From Luidia sarsii (lineage: Eukaryota > Echinodermata > Asteroidea > Paxillosida > Luidiidae), in the NCBI GenBank assembly GCA_949987565.1, contig OX465105.1, forward strand, positions 2,089,501-2,153,500: a stretch of DNA of 64,000 nt, given 5' to 3'. The notes under the pieces were generated by a model. It searched no databases. It worked only from the letters and a program-made list of their open reading frames with translations, and was not told where the DNA came from. The position numbers and the translations under genes are program-made. Of this stretch, positions 53,701 to 63,258 are shown one piece after another (position 1 is the first letter of the stretch; every line of letters begins with the position of its first letter).

Positions 53701-56700
53701 CCAGTGTAAACTTTCTGCTTTTCTGTTGGTCTACAAAATGCACAACACATTACTTTGATGATACTGTCACTGATCCTCTGAGGGAGGTCCTGCTGTATTG
53801 GATATTAGAGAGCCGCAGTGCTTTCTTACTTCTTTCTTGAGCTCATCTGTAGCGTTGCTCTTCTCCCAATGCAATGAATGCTGTCGTCTCAGCTGCACCT
53901 GGTCACGGAGCCGTTTAATGTGCTCATTCAATTCCTCTTCCACTCCAGACGCCTTGGAAACAACAATCAAATTCATTCACAATTCCATTCCCAAGACTGT
54001 ATTGTTCTGGGCTGGGTCTTTTCCTAAGAACCATCAGCAATGGAGGGGGTTCATCAAGAGGGTGATGAATGCTCAGACAAGAGTAGCACATATAAAATGA
54101 AGATTTTTTTTTTATATATTTTTTTTACTCGAGCCATTTCCTAGAATCCTTGGCCCCGTAGCTTGGCCAAGGACCATTTGCTCATTGCTTTGAAGGCTGT
54201 GCCTCTATACTCTACAATACCCTGCCCTTATGTGACACACCGTATACCCCTTGCTCCTACACATGTTAAGATTGATTCGCTGGGTAGATGAAGCGTACTT
54301 GTGTAAATGTCAGGGTTAGCTGGATATCTGTCCTTGCAAGTCAAATATGAACAAAGACCCACATGACCACAGTTCCCTTCCTTTGGCCTATCCAGTTCTC
54401 TTGGCCGCATAAATGAAATCATTTTCCCCAATTATTGGAAGAAATTCAATTAAGCAAAAACATATCTAAATCATTCACCCGATTTCACTGCTATTGCAAA
54501 TAATTTAATAATGAATCTCTTCTTGTTATCACACGTGCAACATTTGAAGTAATAATTATAATCAGTGATGTGTCATGTGTGTAAAAAAATCTTCAGTTAT
54601 AGAAAATAACAGGGATTTAATTTTTTATATTTCGAAAGAAATTGTGATTTTTAAGAAGAGACATCACATGATATAAAAATTGGGAGTGTGATACATAAGT
54701 ATCCTGAATTAGATGTACATGGTGCTAATAGATAAAGAAACCACTATTTGAGATTTGACATGTTTTGACCAACCTGTTTCAACTTGTGCACAAGTCTGTG
54801 GTTCTGCTCAGACAACTCATTCACTGCTTTCTGCTTGTCCTTTTCTGTGTTTTTCTGTGCCGTCTTCTGATTGGCCACTTCCTTGTGCAAGAAGGAGATT
54901 TCTGTCTGAAGGTCCAATAGCTTGCCCTCATACTCTCCTTCTAAGGATTCCAGTTGACGCCTTAGATGATGTTTCTCTTGTTCAAGTTCCTTCAAGAAAA
55001 AAAAAAATTGTAGACAGTAGTCAGTAGGATGCCAAGCTCTGTATAATGGATGATTTTATAATGGGGGGGGGGGTCGAAGGATAATTGAATATGATAATGT
55101 CTTCTCAAAATTGAGTGGGCCTGACGTATCGATCCTAGCAGGACCTTTCTCAAAGGCAGGGTGACAAGGACAACACAGATACATGTACACGAAGGAAGGG
55201 GGAAGAGAGTGAATATGACACGGATGAGAAACAAAGGACAAAGAGTAAAGCTGGTAGGGTGAGATCAAAGGGAAGGGCAAGGAGTAGGGTAGGGATTAGT
55301 GAGAAGAGGGGGAAAGATCAAAGAGAGAAGTGTGGAGGAGTGAACACAAAAGAAGGATTATCAGAAAGCTGATTTCTGCGTCCGTCTAGTGCCGAGTGTG
55401 ACCGCACTTGACTGCTGTCTAGTGGGTTTTTTCTTGCACCATGAACAAGATGACATTCAGTCATTTGGTTATTGTACAAATAGTTCGGGTCCAGCAAGAT
55501 TCTTTAGTTACTAGACCTGTTGTTTAACTGCATTTTTTCTTAAAATTTAGTGGGCCTGACGTTTCGATCCTAGCAGGACCTTTCTCAAAGGCAGAGTGAC
55601 AAGGACAAAACAGATACATGTACACGAAGGAAGGGGGAGAGAGTGAATAGGACACGAATGAGAAACAAAGGACAAAGAGTGAAGCTGGTAGGGAGAGATC
55701 AAAGGGAAGGGCAAGGAGTAGGGTAGGGATTAGTGAGAAGAGGGGGAAAGATCAAAGAGAAGGGCAAGGAGTAGGGTAGGGATTAGTGAGAAGAGGGGGA
55801 AAGATCAAAGAGAGAAGTGTGGAGGGGTGAACACAAAAGAAGGGTTATCAGAAAGCTGCATGGATGTTGAGACCATGTGGTTGAATGGTCCGAAGACGCT
55901 TCATCCACATTTTCTCACGGCTAAGACGGACAGCATTACTACGGTGACCAAGTGATTCTATGCCCAGTACACTCATATCTGATATCGAATGATCAGGGAG
56001 ATTGAAGTGATACCCAACGGGGGTGTCAATTTTACCGGTTTTGATAGTAGAGCATTTTTTCATGAAATTCGAGCCCTGTTTATATTTGAGTATGCTCTGG
56101 CCATCCCTACCGTAGGAGAACAACGCTTGACTTGAGCAAGCAATGCTTCTTTACACAGCTAACTAATTCTCCAAGTAAGAACCAACACCACAAATGATAA
56201 TTACAATAATATATGCACAAATAATTATTGCAAACTGCTCACTGACTAAAATGACCCAAAACCAATTTATCCAAAAATAGAAGGGCATGAATTTTGCATT
56301 TTTGGATCCTAGCAGGAACTTTCTCAAAGGCATATATATATATTTTTTATTAATTAATTAATTAATTAATTAATTTTTGTTTTTTGTTTTTTTTGGGGGC
56401 ATTATAATTTATGTGACTAAAAGAAAACATAAAATGTAAAAATGTTTGCCCTCATCTGTAATATTTGGGAGACTGGCTGTGTATATTTATGTAAAATGTA
56501 ATCATTTGGGTATCTTATTTATTTGGGTATCTTTGGATTATGTGCATGTAAATAACATGTTATTCACTCTGACAGACTCCACGTGCCTTCGTGCAATTTT
56601 AGTAGGCCGTATTCAGTGTCTTGTTTTTCTCCTAAAATATAAACTGCAATGTCACGTATGAAATTATTGGATTTTCCATGAAAACTGAAACTGCCTTTAC

Positions 56701-58418
56701 AATGAGTTCAAAGTACACAGTTGATGTGTGTACACATGCACATGCAGTGCAATACACATGCCATTTCTATGAACAAATACATGTAGCACTACGCCAGTAC
56801 ATATCTAATGTAAGCAAATTACATTACATATGCACACTGGCTTAGTGCATGCGTGTTGTAATCAACTTCCAATTCACTGGGTTTCAGTGTAACAATTAGG
56901 TTGCCATGGAAACCTCCTTGAGGAGAGACCAAAGACCTGTTTGTTGAGTACGTGTGCGTACACGTATACGTACATCTCATTGGTCATACGTAGGACCGTG
57001 CACTGCACGTTGTATTGTGTGTGCATGTCATGGCAAAGCCAGGGAAGATATTTTTAGTTTGCAGAAAATAATTTTCAGCAGGTTGCCAGAAATCCTGAAA
57101 ACATACAGAATGACCAGTGAACATTCTATTTTTTTACAATCATGCTTTTAGAAATACAGTGGGAATGTATTTTTTTCAAACACTTGAGCAGGAAAGGGAA
57201 AGTGATGGGGAAATTGTAAAATCAAATATTGATTTAAAAAACAAAGACAATTATGTATTGAAATTTAAAACATATATCATTTACAGCTGGATTTTTTTTC
57301 TAACATCTGAGATTTACTGCAATCAACTAAATTAATTAGTTATTCTGCCTAGTTGAGAAATGTTGTACAAGAGTTGAAATATTTAGTTTTAAAATATACA
57401 TGTGTACATTTTGCTTAAATTAGTCAGCACTTTGCAATAATTTAGTATCAATATCAAAACTTTTACAGAACCTGAACGTCCAATCCTCCTAACTTAGAGA
57501 AAGGCTTTCTTAGGATCGAAATTTATGTCATACCTTGAGATCTATAAAATTGTGTAACTAAGTCAGTAAGTAGTTGGATAAAGTGATATGACTTAACCTA
57601 AATGTGACCTGCTCCTGGAATAGGTGATATAAGTTGTGCTATGCATCTGCACGCAATGGCCCGCTCAATGTGGAGAGGTTGGAATTTTCCGTAAAAGTTA
57701 GATTTTTTTCCCTTCTGAAATTAAGGCCTAGGCCGTCTATATATCTTTAATGCTTATAGTACAATTCTTTCAATTCTTCAATGCTTTCAGGTTTTATTCA
57801 CAAAAATGGTGATTTTATTCAATAAAATGTGTAAAATAACTCTTTCATCAAGCACACTTCTGTTCCTCACAGCAGAGTCAGATTTTTCAAAGCCTATTTT
57901 CGCACCTTTTGTAATTTTAACTCTATGGACCTGACTAACATGCAGATATGTCATAACTACATAAAGGAAGGGGGTATGGAGCTCTGTAATATACCAAAAG
58001 AAAGCTTACAATGTCGGCTTTCCAGTCATGTGTATAACTTGATTTTTAATCTTTGCAACTTATATCACCTTTTTCAGGAGCGGGTCACAAATAAATTGGC
58101 ACTTACTTCCACTTTGTCTGCCATCTCCTGTTGTAATTGATCTTGTCTTGTCGTCAATTCTTCGTTACGTTCTAGCAAAGCTTTGCCCAACTCTGCGGCA
58201 AGTATCAGATCCTTCTCCTTCTGCTCCAACTGAGCATAGACGTCAACATCGTGGTAGCTAGCGCCCGCAGACTCCTCCATCTTGTCCACCATGCCGGTAA
58301 AGTCCTCAAACATCCCCTGGCTGGGGTCAAAGTCATCGAAGGAAAGGTTGTCCATGGAGGAGCCGTGATCGGACGTACACGCCATGCTGAAATCTCGCAG
58401 GACACGCGGTCCTGACAT
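38711..58418 (-). CDS. BICD family-like cargo adaptor (BICDL1/BICDL2 type), complete CDS, 11 exons
   Basis: A coiled-coil adaptor that links dynein-dynactin to vesicle cargo (vertebrate members bind Rab6 and kinesin KIF1C). Exons: 58107-58418, 54774-54989, 53830-53952, 52564-52710, 50962-51351, 48266-48499, 47692-47883, 45408-45509, 44013-44131, 39536-39656, 38711-38833. The phases agree throughout; total 2079 nt, 692 aa. Residues 60-104 contain VYAQLEQKEKDLILAAELGK and ALLERNEEL, the CC1 box (AAELG at 74-78) that binds dynein light intermediate chain. The next coiled coil (EQEKHHLRRQLESLEGEYEG, NELSEQNHRLVHKL) matches BICDL1. Exon 5 has a long acidic, serine-rich stretch. The end is basic (SKKSKGSPQKRFTFWS). 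It is longer than human BICDL1 (about 570 aa). Introns host the 68-bp arrays. Four of ten donors are gttgg. Confidence 0.93.
39073..39452. mobile_element. MITE family M2 in the last BICDL intron
   Basis: Left TGTAAAGCCCCAACACAACA, right CCAATGTTGTGTTGGGGCT, TTAA. The left target reads TGTA in place of TTAA, so one duplication copy has mutated. Confidence 0.82.
39690..43915 (+). repeat. 68-bp minisatellite, about 60 copies (BICDL intron 9)
   Basis: Unit words in order: agctggtagacagacc, agggtgagatcaaaggg, aagggcaagcagtaggg, aagggatcaaaggaggaa. The period is exactly 68 for most units; variants include caggag, acaaaaagtag, gacaaaggtgag and gaaaagggtgag types, which recur as blocks, so multi-unit segments have been re-duplicated. 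The reverse complement (tttgatct..ctaccagctt..ccctact..cttgccctt) matches the 3' region of the PLE copies at 17.9-18.1 and 55.2-55.8 kb. The array begins beside a degraded family-A module at 39690-39740. Confidence 0.95.
44250..44350 (+). repeat. PLE family-A module (diverged)
   Basis: tgttcttgtcattttgcctt, cgagaaaagatcctgctagg, atacacatgtcaggccct. Confidence 0.75.
44505..44820. repeat. aaatatct tandem repeat split by a PLE family-A inverted pair
   Basis: A taaatatctaaatatc 8-bp array (44505-44600 and again at 44803-44822) surrounds an inverted module pair (gatatacaaaaatgttgc, gtggggcccgacgtttcg, then gaaaaaggtcctgctagg, atcgaaatgtcaggcccact). The pair appears to have inserted into the microsatellite. 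Confidence 0.82.
45250..45330 (+). repeat. PLE family-A module beside a BICDL exon
   Basis: tttgagaaaggtcctgctgg, gattgaaacgtcaggcccac. It ends about 80 bases from the exon at 45408-45509. Confidence 0.85.
45749..45767 (+). repeat. Homopolymer G run (19 bases)
   Basis: Uninterrupted G run after atgcacgc. Unusual in this AT-rich region; it could form a G-rich structure or be a sequencing-sensitive spot. Confidence 0.9.
46150..46990. other. Intron sequence without recognised features
   Basis: Only short tacatgta-type words and simple AT-rich sequence were seen between BICDL exons 7 and 8. Confidence 0.4.
47000..47345. repeat. About 330-bp interspersed repeat, copy 1
   Basis: agcaaaacagtatcttactg, aacaactgtcatgacgtatg, gtcagtgatgaaacctcttt, tggtgctgtaactgcattta. 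It is repeated with few differences at 51405-51795. Both copies start and end in aaatca/ttaaa-rich tails. On the minus strand the open frame in it (about 67 codons) is preserved in both copies. Confidence 0.85.
47975..48110 (+). mobile_element. Retroposon 3' end with (AAT)n tail
   Basis: ttacctt..cttgtttcccttggccgaat, then aaataataataataat. It matches the minus-strand copy at 24876-25020. Confidence 0.65.
48690..50600 (+). repeat. 68-bp minisatellite, second array (BICDL intron 5), with a 1,244-bp duplication
   Basis: The same unit as at 39.7-43.9 kb, about 25 copies. Two identical interruptions (ggtgagatacaaaacatttt, ctgcctgaaactgtgagtta, ctacaaggattatacatag) at about 48838-48945 and 50082-50189 lie 1,244 bases apart, showing that a multi-unit block was duplicated as one piece. 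Confidence 0.93.
50755..50930. repeat. PLE family-A inverted pair next to BICDL exon 5
   Basis: ttagtgggcctgatgtttcc, agcaggacctttctcaaagg, then gagaaaggtcctaatagg, atcgaaacatcaggccca and the tcagtaagcagtttgcaaca tail. It ends 32 bases short of the exon's donor. Confidence 0.85.
51405..51795. repeat. About 330-bp interspersed repeat, copy 2
   Basis: Same sequence as 47000-47345 in the same orientation. It sits between real exon 5 and the partial exon copy at 51850-51903. Confidence 0.85.
51850..51903 (-). pseudogene. Duplicated fragment of BICDL exon 5 acceptor and first codons
   Basis: Plus-strand gagttccgtgtcacacagct, gccactgaaattcattcaat, gagcagtaac repeats 51330-51380 (the real acceptor and start of exon 5) with three or four changes. 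On the minus strand it keeps the ttgaatgaatttcag acceptor and then reads WQLCDTELG, where the true exon reads LQLRDTELS. It then meets a potential donor (CTCGgtatgag) after 25 bases. Using it would shift the frame, so it is probably an inert duplicate. Confidence 0.75.
52045..52140 (+). repeat. PLE family-A module (diverged)
   Basis: caacaggatctttctcaaag, gcagagaaaggtcctgctag, gatcgaaaagacaggcctt. Confidence 0.78.
52162..52516. mobile_element. TTAA-flanked MITE, family M1 (BICDL intron 4)
   Basis: TTAA, AGGCCTAATACAACATCGGG; CCGATGTTGTATAGGGCCT, TTAA. The interior matches the copies at 31.6 and 32.8 kb. It ends about 47 bases from BICDL exon 4. Confidence 0.86.
52740..53325. other. Intron sequence without recognised features
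   Basis: AT-rich, with tacatgtacatgta-type words near 53215-53290. No exon or repeat family identified. Confidence 0.4.
53331..53673. mobile_element. TIR element (about 340 bp), GC-rich, TA-flanked
   Basis: Left TAGCGAGCTTTC, right GAAAGCTCGCTA. The interior is much richer in CpG than its surroundings (gttcactgcccgaatcgagg, tgcgcatgcgtcgagatcga) and carries repeated gttcac/gtgaac words. No coding capacity is evident. Confidence 0.75.
54105..54720. other. Intron sequence without recognised features
   Basis: T-rich at 54100-54125, otherwise AT-rich single-copy-looking DNA between BICDL exons 2 and 3. Confidence 0.35.
55060..55375 (-). mobile_element. PLE 3' region fragment with family-A terminus (copy 1)
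   Basis: gagtgggcctgacgtatcga, caggacctttctcaaaggca, gtgacaaggacaacacaga, then the GA-rich 3' region (acaaagagtaaagctggtag, ggcaaggagtagggtaggga, ttagtgagaagagggggaa). It is cut at 55375 before any coding sequence. A 10-base G run precedes it. Confidence 0.85.
55539..56075 (-). mobile_element. PLE remnant with GIY-YIG C-terminus and family-A terminus (copy 2)
   Basis: On the minus strand the frame ending near 55848 reads TIKTGK, TPVGYHFNLPDHSI, VLGIESLGHRSNAV, REKMWMKRLRTIQPHGLN. A 3' region with one internal duplication (ggcaaggagtagggtaggga, ttagtgagaagagggggaa twice) and a terminal module (ttagtgggcctgacgtttcg) follow. It is 5' truncated inside the nuclease domain. It is nearly identical in protein to the plus-strand copy at 17.6 kb, so the family was active fairly recently. 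Confidence 0.88.
56215..56375. repeat. Diverged PLE family-A module and (attaatta)n run
   Basis: ttgcaaactgctcactgac, atcctagcaggaactttctc, then an uninterrupted attaattaattaattaatt microsatellite. Confidence 0.7.
56376..58075. other. BICDL intron 1, no exon recognised
   Basis: Single-copy-looking AT-rich sequence. A weak family-A relic lies at about 57465-57575 (agagaaaggctttcttagg, atcgaaatttatgtcat). Confidence 0.4.
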
Positions 58419-60240
58419 TTTTTACCAAAGCAGACTTGGAGATGCACAGACTATCCTCTCATCGGAAATGCAGACATACTTGGAAGGTCAGCAAAGAAGT
58501 GTACTCAATAATTTCCAGATCCACCCTCACAATGAATCAAGTTGACTATGCATTAGGCCTAAGGTCTTGCAGCAAGCACTTCTGGGAGCACCTTGAAGAT
58601 GTGTTCCTCCGGTACCGTAGAGAGACAAGCACCTGTAAAGGTAACAAAAACACATTTGTTTTCATCAAGGAATCCTCATACCCCATGTACACCATTCCTA
58701 CACTACACAAACATGTGTATAATGAGCATGTACACTGCCATAGAGACATATACACATTTACACTCGTAACAATCAGTGACCATGAACCTTAGAAATGCTG
58801 AGTAAATCAATGTAAATACAATAGGGGCTTACAAAGCCATATTCCAAGGCACATGTACAATGGACCATCTGTGGACATTAGTAATTACAGTAAATAAAGA
58901 ATAGCTGTATGCTGATAGTGATAGGCTGATAGCTAGCTGTTGGCAAAAAAAAGTTGTCATTTGTCAAACCTTGATTTGCATTAATTTAGTTCAAATATCT
59001 AGGTGAAATTTTAACAATGTCAAAAAAAATAGCTCTTTTCTAAGGATTTAGAGTGCTCAATGATGTTTTGATTGAGCAGAACCCTTTTCAAAGATCCTGC
59101 AACTATGTAAATGCCCTCTACCAAGCAAATGCAAATTCAAATCAATTTGATAAGTTGAGGTGACTGACAGATTTCTGTACAGGAGCTTATAAATTGTGTT
59201 AATAAAAGAAAATAAATGAAAATAATAAGTCTTTTAGGCCTTGAATCAATATTCTAAACAGATATTGTGGCCCAACCATAAGATTTAATTTGATCTGTCT
59301 TGTTAAAGTGTAAATTACTACAACTAATCCTGAAACCGAAATATATAATGAAAAAAATGAAAATTAGCTTTTAATCATAATTATTTGGCGACTTTCAAAC
59401 AATTTTGTAAACCATCAAATTGATTGAAGAGCACCTAGTGAGGCTACTTACTGGCAAGCAGAACATAGTAGATTTATTTTCATTTTTAAATTTCAATTTC
59501 GATCATGAATTTGTGATAGGTAAGACAACAAGCATGGGTTAATTGTTGCTGATTTAGTTGTAATGTTTTATTGTGGGTACCCCTTGAGTAGGCCTGGCTA
59601 CAACAAGACTGCCTTACAGAAATGGTCAGGCACACCAAGGCACACCAAGGCCCAACACACAAGCGATGCAACTCGTGAGGGATACAGGGGCAGTGGTAAT
59701 GCAAAAGGGAGCTAACAATTGGTGCTCCCTGTACTTATGCACAGTGGGGGGGTTTCAACTCTGGACCAACCCAACTAATTCAAAGGTAATAAAGGATTAG
59801 CTTCTTAAGAATCTTGGGAGTGCATATCATAAGTTGGGGAATGTTGGAAGCTCTATTTTTGGTGGGTTAGGCAGCATGTTTCTTGAGCACGGTTTTGTTT
59901 TGATTCAATTGAAACATTTCGTTTTTACAGAGTACATATTACATTAGTCATTAGTAATAGTATTAAAAGATCAAGAATATAGTATGTATTTAAGTACTAT
60001 TTATTATTACAATGTTACTTGTCAGTATTACTAGTCTAATATCACTTTTTATTACAAACTACTGACTGTGGAAAGGTAAATCTATACATTATGTACATTT
60101 ATAAATAATTAAAAAAATAAATGATTAAATAATAATGATAATATAATAATAAAAAAATAATAATTAAAAAATAGTTACACTAGACTATTTCCAATATACA
60201 GCAGTCATGAAGGATGTACTGTATTTATAAGTCACACGCA
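58419..60240. other. Upstream region of the BICDL-like gene, no gene recognised
   Basis: It contains the presumed promoter/5' UTR of the minus-strand adaptor immediately above 58418, without a TATA box or clear untranslated exon. The rest is AT-rich with no exon similarity. Confidence 0.4.
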
Positions 60241-60244
60241 AGCA

Positions 60245-60610
60245 ATATACAGTGAACATGTACACCTGTATTGTACCGGTACATTAATTAATTGTATACA
60301 CCCTCACAGATACGATCACGCACTGGAGTATTGTACACATCATGTACAGTGTACACATACATGTACACTCAGTACAGTAATGTATGTACATACATGTACT
60401 GTACATGTATATCATGTACGTGTACATGTACATGTACATGTACACGTACATGTACATGTACAATGTACAGTACATGTACATATGTACATCGTGCACAGTG
60501 TACATGTACACGTACATGTACATTGCACATGTACATGTACATCGTGTACGTGTACATGTACATGTGCATGTACATGTACACTTTACATGTACTGTACAAC
60601 ATGTGTTTGA
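60245..60610. repeat. acatgt/tacatgta palindromic microsatellite
   Basis: Long runs of gtacatgtacatgtacatgt with gtacacgtac variants over about 350 bases. Self-complementary, so mirror-image open frames (Thr/Cys/Tyr/Met/Val) appear on both strands. Confidence 0.92.
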
Positions 60611-60954
60611 TACATCGGAACATAGAGCACTATGATCGGAACTGCTTCGGAACTTACCACATGGCACATGATCCAACCAAGATACAACGCCACGGAGAAA
60701 AAGGACAACAACCAATCAAGTGTATTACATGCACATGTACTTAGATAATAGAAGAAGAGAGAAACGACGTGCGTAGGAGGAAAGCATGCAAACCACTGTG
60801 CTGATCACTCCATGTTTACATGTAGGAGGCCGGTACTCGTGTGTAACTATAATAATATTTTGCGGCTGTTGCTAAAACACTTATGATGGTAGAGGGCGCT
60901 TTTCAAAATTATGGACCGCAAGCGAATAATACATTGTACATGTACAAAAACATA

Positions 60955-61025
60955 CATCTCAAAAGTGAGAGTGCCTGACGTTTCGACCCTAGCAGAACCT
61001 TTCTCAAAGGCAAAGTGACATAAAC
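60955..61025 (-). repeat. PLE family-A module (diverged)
   Basis: gagagtgcctgacgtttcga, ccctagcagaacctttctca, aaggcaaagtgaca. Confidence 0.8.
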
Positions 61026-61159
61026 TGACAAGTGACATACACAGACAGTCAGGGGAAGGAAAGCCCTGACACACATATGCCATAGGAAGGACTAGAGGGA
61101 AGGGAGTGGGGTGCAGATGTACACAGGAAGGGAGGGAGATTAGGGGTAATTAAGAGTAT

Positions 61160-61482
61160 TTTCTTAACGAGTTACATGAATTATTCATAGTTTGTTAACG
61201 AGCTACATGAATTATTCATAGTTTGTTAACGAGTTACATGAATTATTCATAGTTTGTTAACGAGTTACATGAATTATTCATAGTTTGTTAACGAATTACA
61301 TGAATAATTCATAGTTTGTTAACGAGTTACATGAATTATTCATAGTTTGTTAACGAGTTACATGAATTATTCATAGTTTGTTAACGAGTTACATGAATTA
61401 TTCATAGTTTGTTAACGAGTTACATGAATTATTCATAGTTTGTTAACGAGTTACATGAATTATTCATAGTTTGTTAATGTTT
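61160..61482 (+). repeat. 31-bp tandem repeat, about 10 copies
   Basis: Unit aacgagttacatgaattatt, catagtttgtt. Very homogeneous, with two or three single-base variants, so it is young. Confidence 0.93.
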
Positions 61483-62454
61483 CCCCGACGCAAAAAAAAA
61501 TCAATATTCATGAGAAAATCATCAATACATTTGGATTCACTTAGCTACGGAAAACAAATTCGTGGACCCTAACAGCATAACCATATAGAGCAAGAGTCAA
61601 TTTATTTCTTGTGTTTTTCTGACTTTTTAAACATGTATCATTAGGGGTATAGAAGTAAGTGAATCTTAAAAAAAATCAAACTTTTGAAATCACTTCTCCG
61701 ATGTCATTGAAATTCAGCGGTGAATGTTCAAATGGCCAGGCTGGATTTCGGCAGAAAAATGATATGGTCGGTCAATGAGATTTTGATTGTACCATTGCAC
61801 ATCGACAGAAATGAATAGAGAGATACAGACTGGTTAAGGTTTTTTTTGCAGGCCAGGCCGTATTTATTTTCGCTTTTCTGAAATGAGTGTTCAGTGCTCA
61901 TGAACCTGTTCCCATTCATGGCTTGCCATCAGTTAGATTTGCAAAGTCATGTATTAAATTCAATGACTGAGGTTTTGCCCTTACACGACGTGATGATAAA
62001 CACCGAGTGCTCAGTGCTTTGCCCGGTGCCTGATCAAAAAATAATTCAGGCCTTATAACCTTTTTGAATTACGCAAGCATCAGTTATATCACGGTTATAT
62101 CTATGAAAGTCATGTGAGAGCGTTTACTTTTTCTTCAGGTTTTTTTCGCTTGAGCGATCGATCGTAGCGCTGACTTTTGTCTAGTTACGTAACGTGTGCT
62201 TACCTCCAGAGAGTGGACACAATGCGGGCGTGTTTACTCGCATGCATCATATGCATTGCGTCAACGTAGAAGCAGTGAAGAAGTTGGTGTACATGACCGG
62301 TATAAGGAAATGAGTGCAGCCATGACAGGGCAGGTTTTACTCTCTCACGGTAAGAGACCTCCATGCTGACGGTATAACATATCTTGGGTTCCCCACTGAT
62401 GATTGATGATCTGATTGATAAGGTAATACAGTACTATTATCATATTTCTTTTTA

Positions 62455-62720
62455 CAGTGATATCTTCAAAACTAGGAGGGCCCGACGTTTTGATGCGAGC
62501 AGGACCTTTCTAAATTCTGTGACTTTGATTGACACTGAGAAAGGACCTGCTAGGATCGAAACGTCGTGCCCTCCCAATTCTTTAGTCAGTGAGTAAGCAG
62601 TTTGCAACATTTTTTGCATACTACTGATATCTTCGAAGTTATCTTGTAAATCTCAACAGTTTTTTAGTGGGTCCACTGTTTCTATCCAAACAAGACATTT
62701 CTCAAAGGCACAATTATTTC
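62455..62720. repeat. PLE family-A variant modules, inverted pair plus relic
   Basis: aggagggcccgacgttttga, gcaggacctttct faces cactgagaaaggacctgct, aggatcgaaacgtcgtgccc, then the gagtaagcagtttgcaacat tail. A further relic (gtgggtccactgtttctatc, caagacatttctcaaagg) lies at about 62657-62710. In the variant core, CAC before TGAGAAA can pair with GTG after GTC. Confidence 0.8.
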
Positions 62721-62959
62721 TGCCTAAGGTCATGCCATGATCAAATTAACGCCATGCCATCTTTTTTAAAGACTTGCTTTGATGTTAATTGCTATCCTTA
62801 CAGGACCTAACTTCTGAAAGAACCTTTGGGAAATGGTTCAGAATGTGTTACAAACTTCAGTCCCTCGATCCCTGATCATTTAGGACCAAAATAAGTTAGA
62901 ACATTTCGTGACAATTTTATGAATCACTTTGAGACTTATGAAAATAATTCACTGTCATT

Positions 62960-63235
62960 AATATAGGAAGGTTTGCGGTGACCAGTGTGCTCTGGCCGTC
63001 ATCAGAACTTCTTTTCAGAACCCCACCTCTTCCTTTGAGAGACTTTATACATGGTGTCACCGCAAACCTTCCTATATTGATTCACAGGACGGCCAGAGCA
63101 CACTGGTCGAAACGTCGAGTTACCACCCAGGTTCTTTTCAGAACCCCACCTCTTCCTTTGAGAGACTTTATACATGGTGTCACCGCAAACCTTCCTATAT
63201 TGATTCACCCACCATGCAAAGCCTTAAGTCTGATT
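62960..63235 (+). repeat. PLE family-B terminal modules, rearranged inverted pair
   Basis: gtttgcggtgaccagtgtgc, tctggccgtcatcagaactt; then gacggccagagcacactggt, cgaaacgtcgagttaccacc; with flanking repeats ccccacctcttcctttgaga, acatggtgtcaccgcaaacc present twice. On the minus strand the first copy has CTGATGA, cggcc-agagcacact-ggtc. The second, on the plus strand, has the stem-loop plus GAAACGTCGAG. Confidence 0.78.
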
Positions 63236-63258
63236 CACTATCATTATTTTCACCGCAG

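Noticed and set aside
60284..60744. Open frames of 140-150 codons on both strands (Thr/Cys/Tyr/Met/Val rich)
   Set aside because: Self-complementary acatgt microsatellite; the two strands mirror each other.
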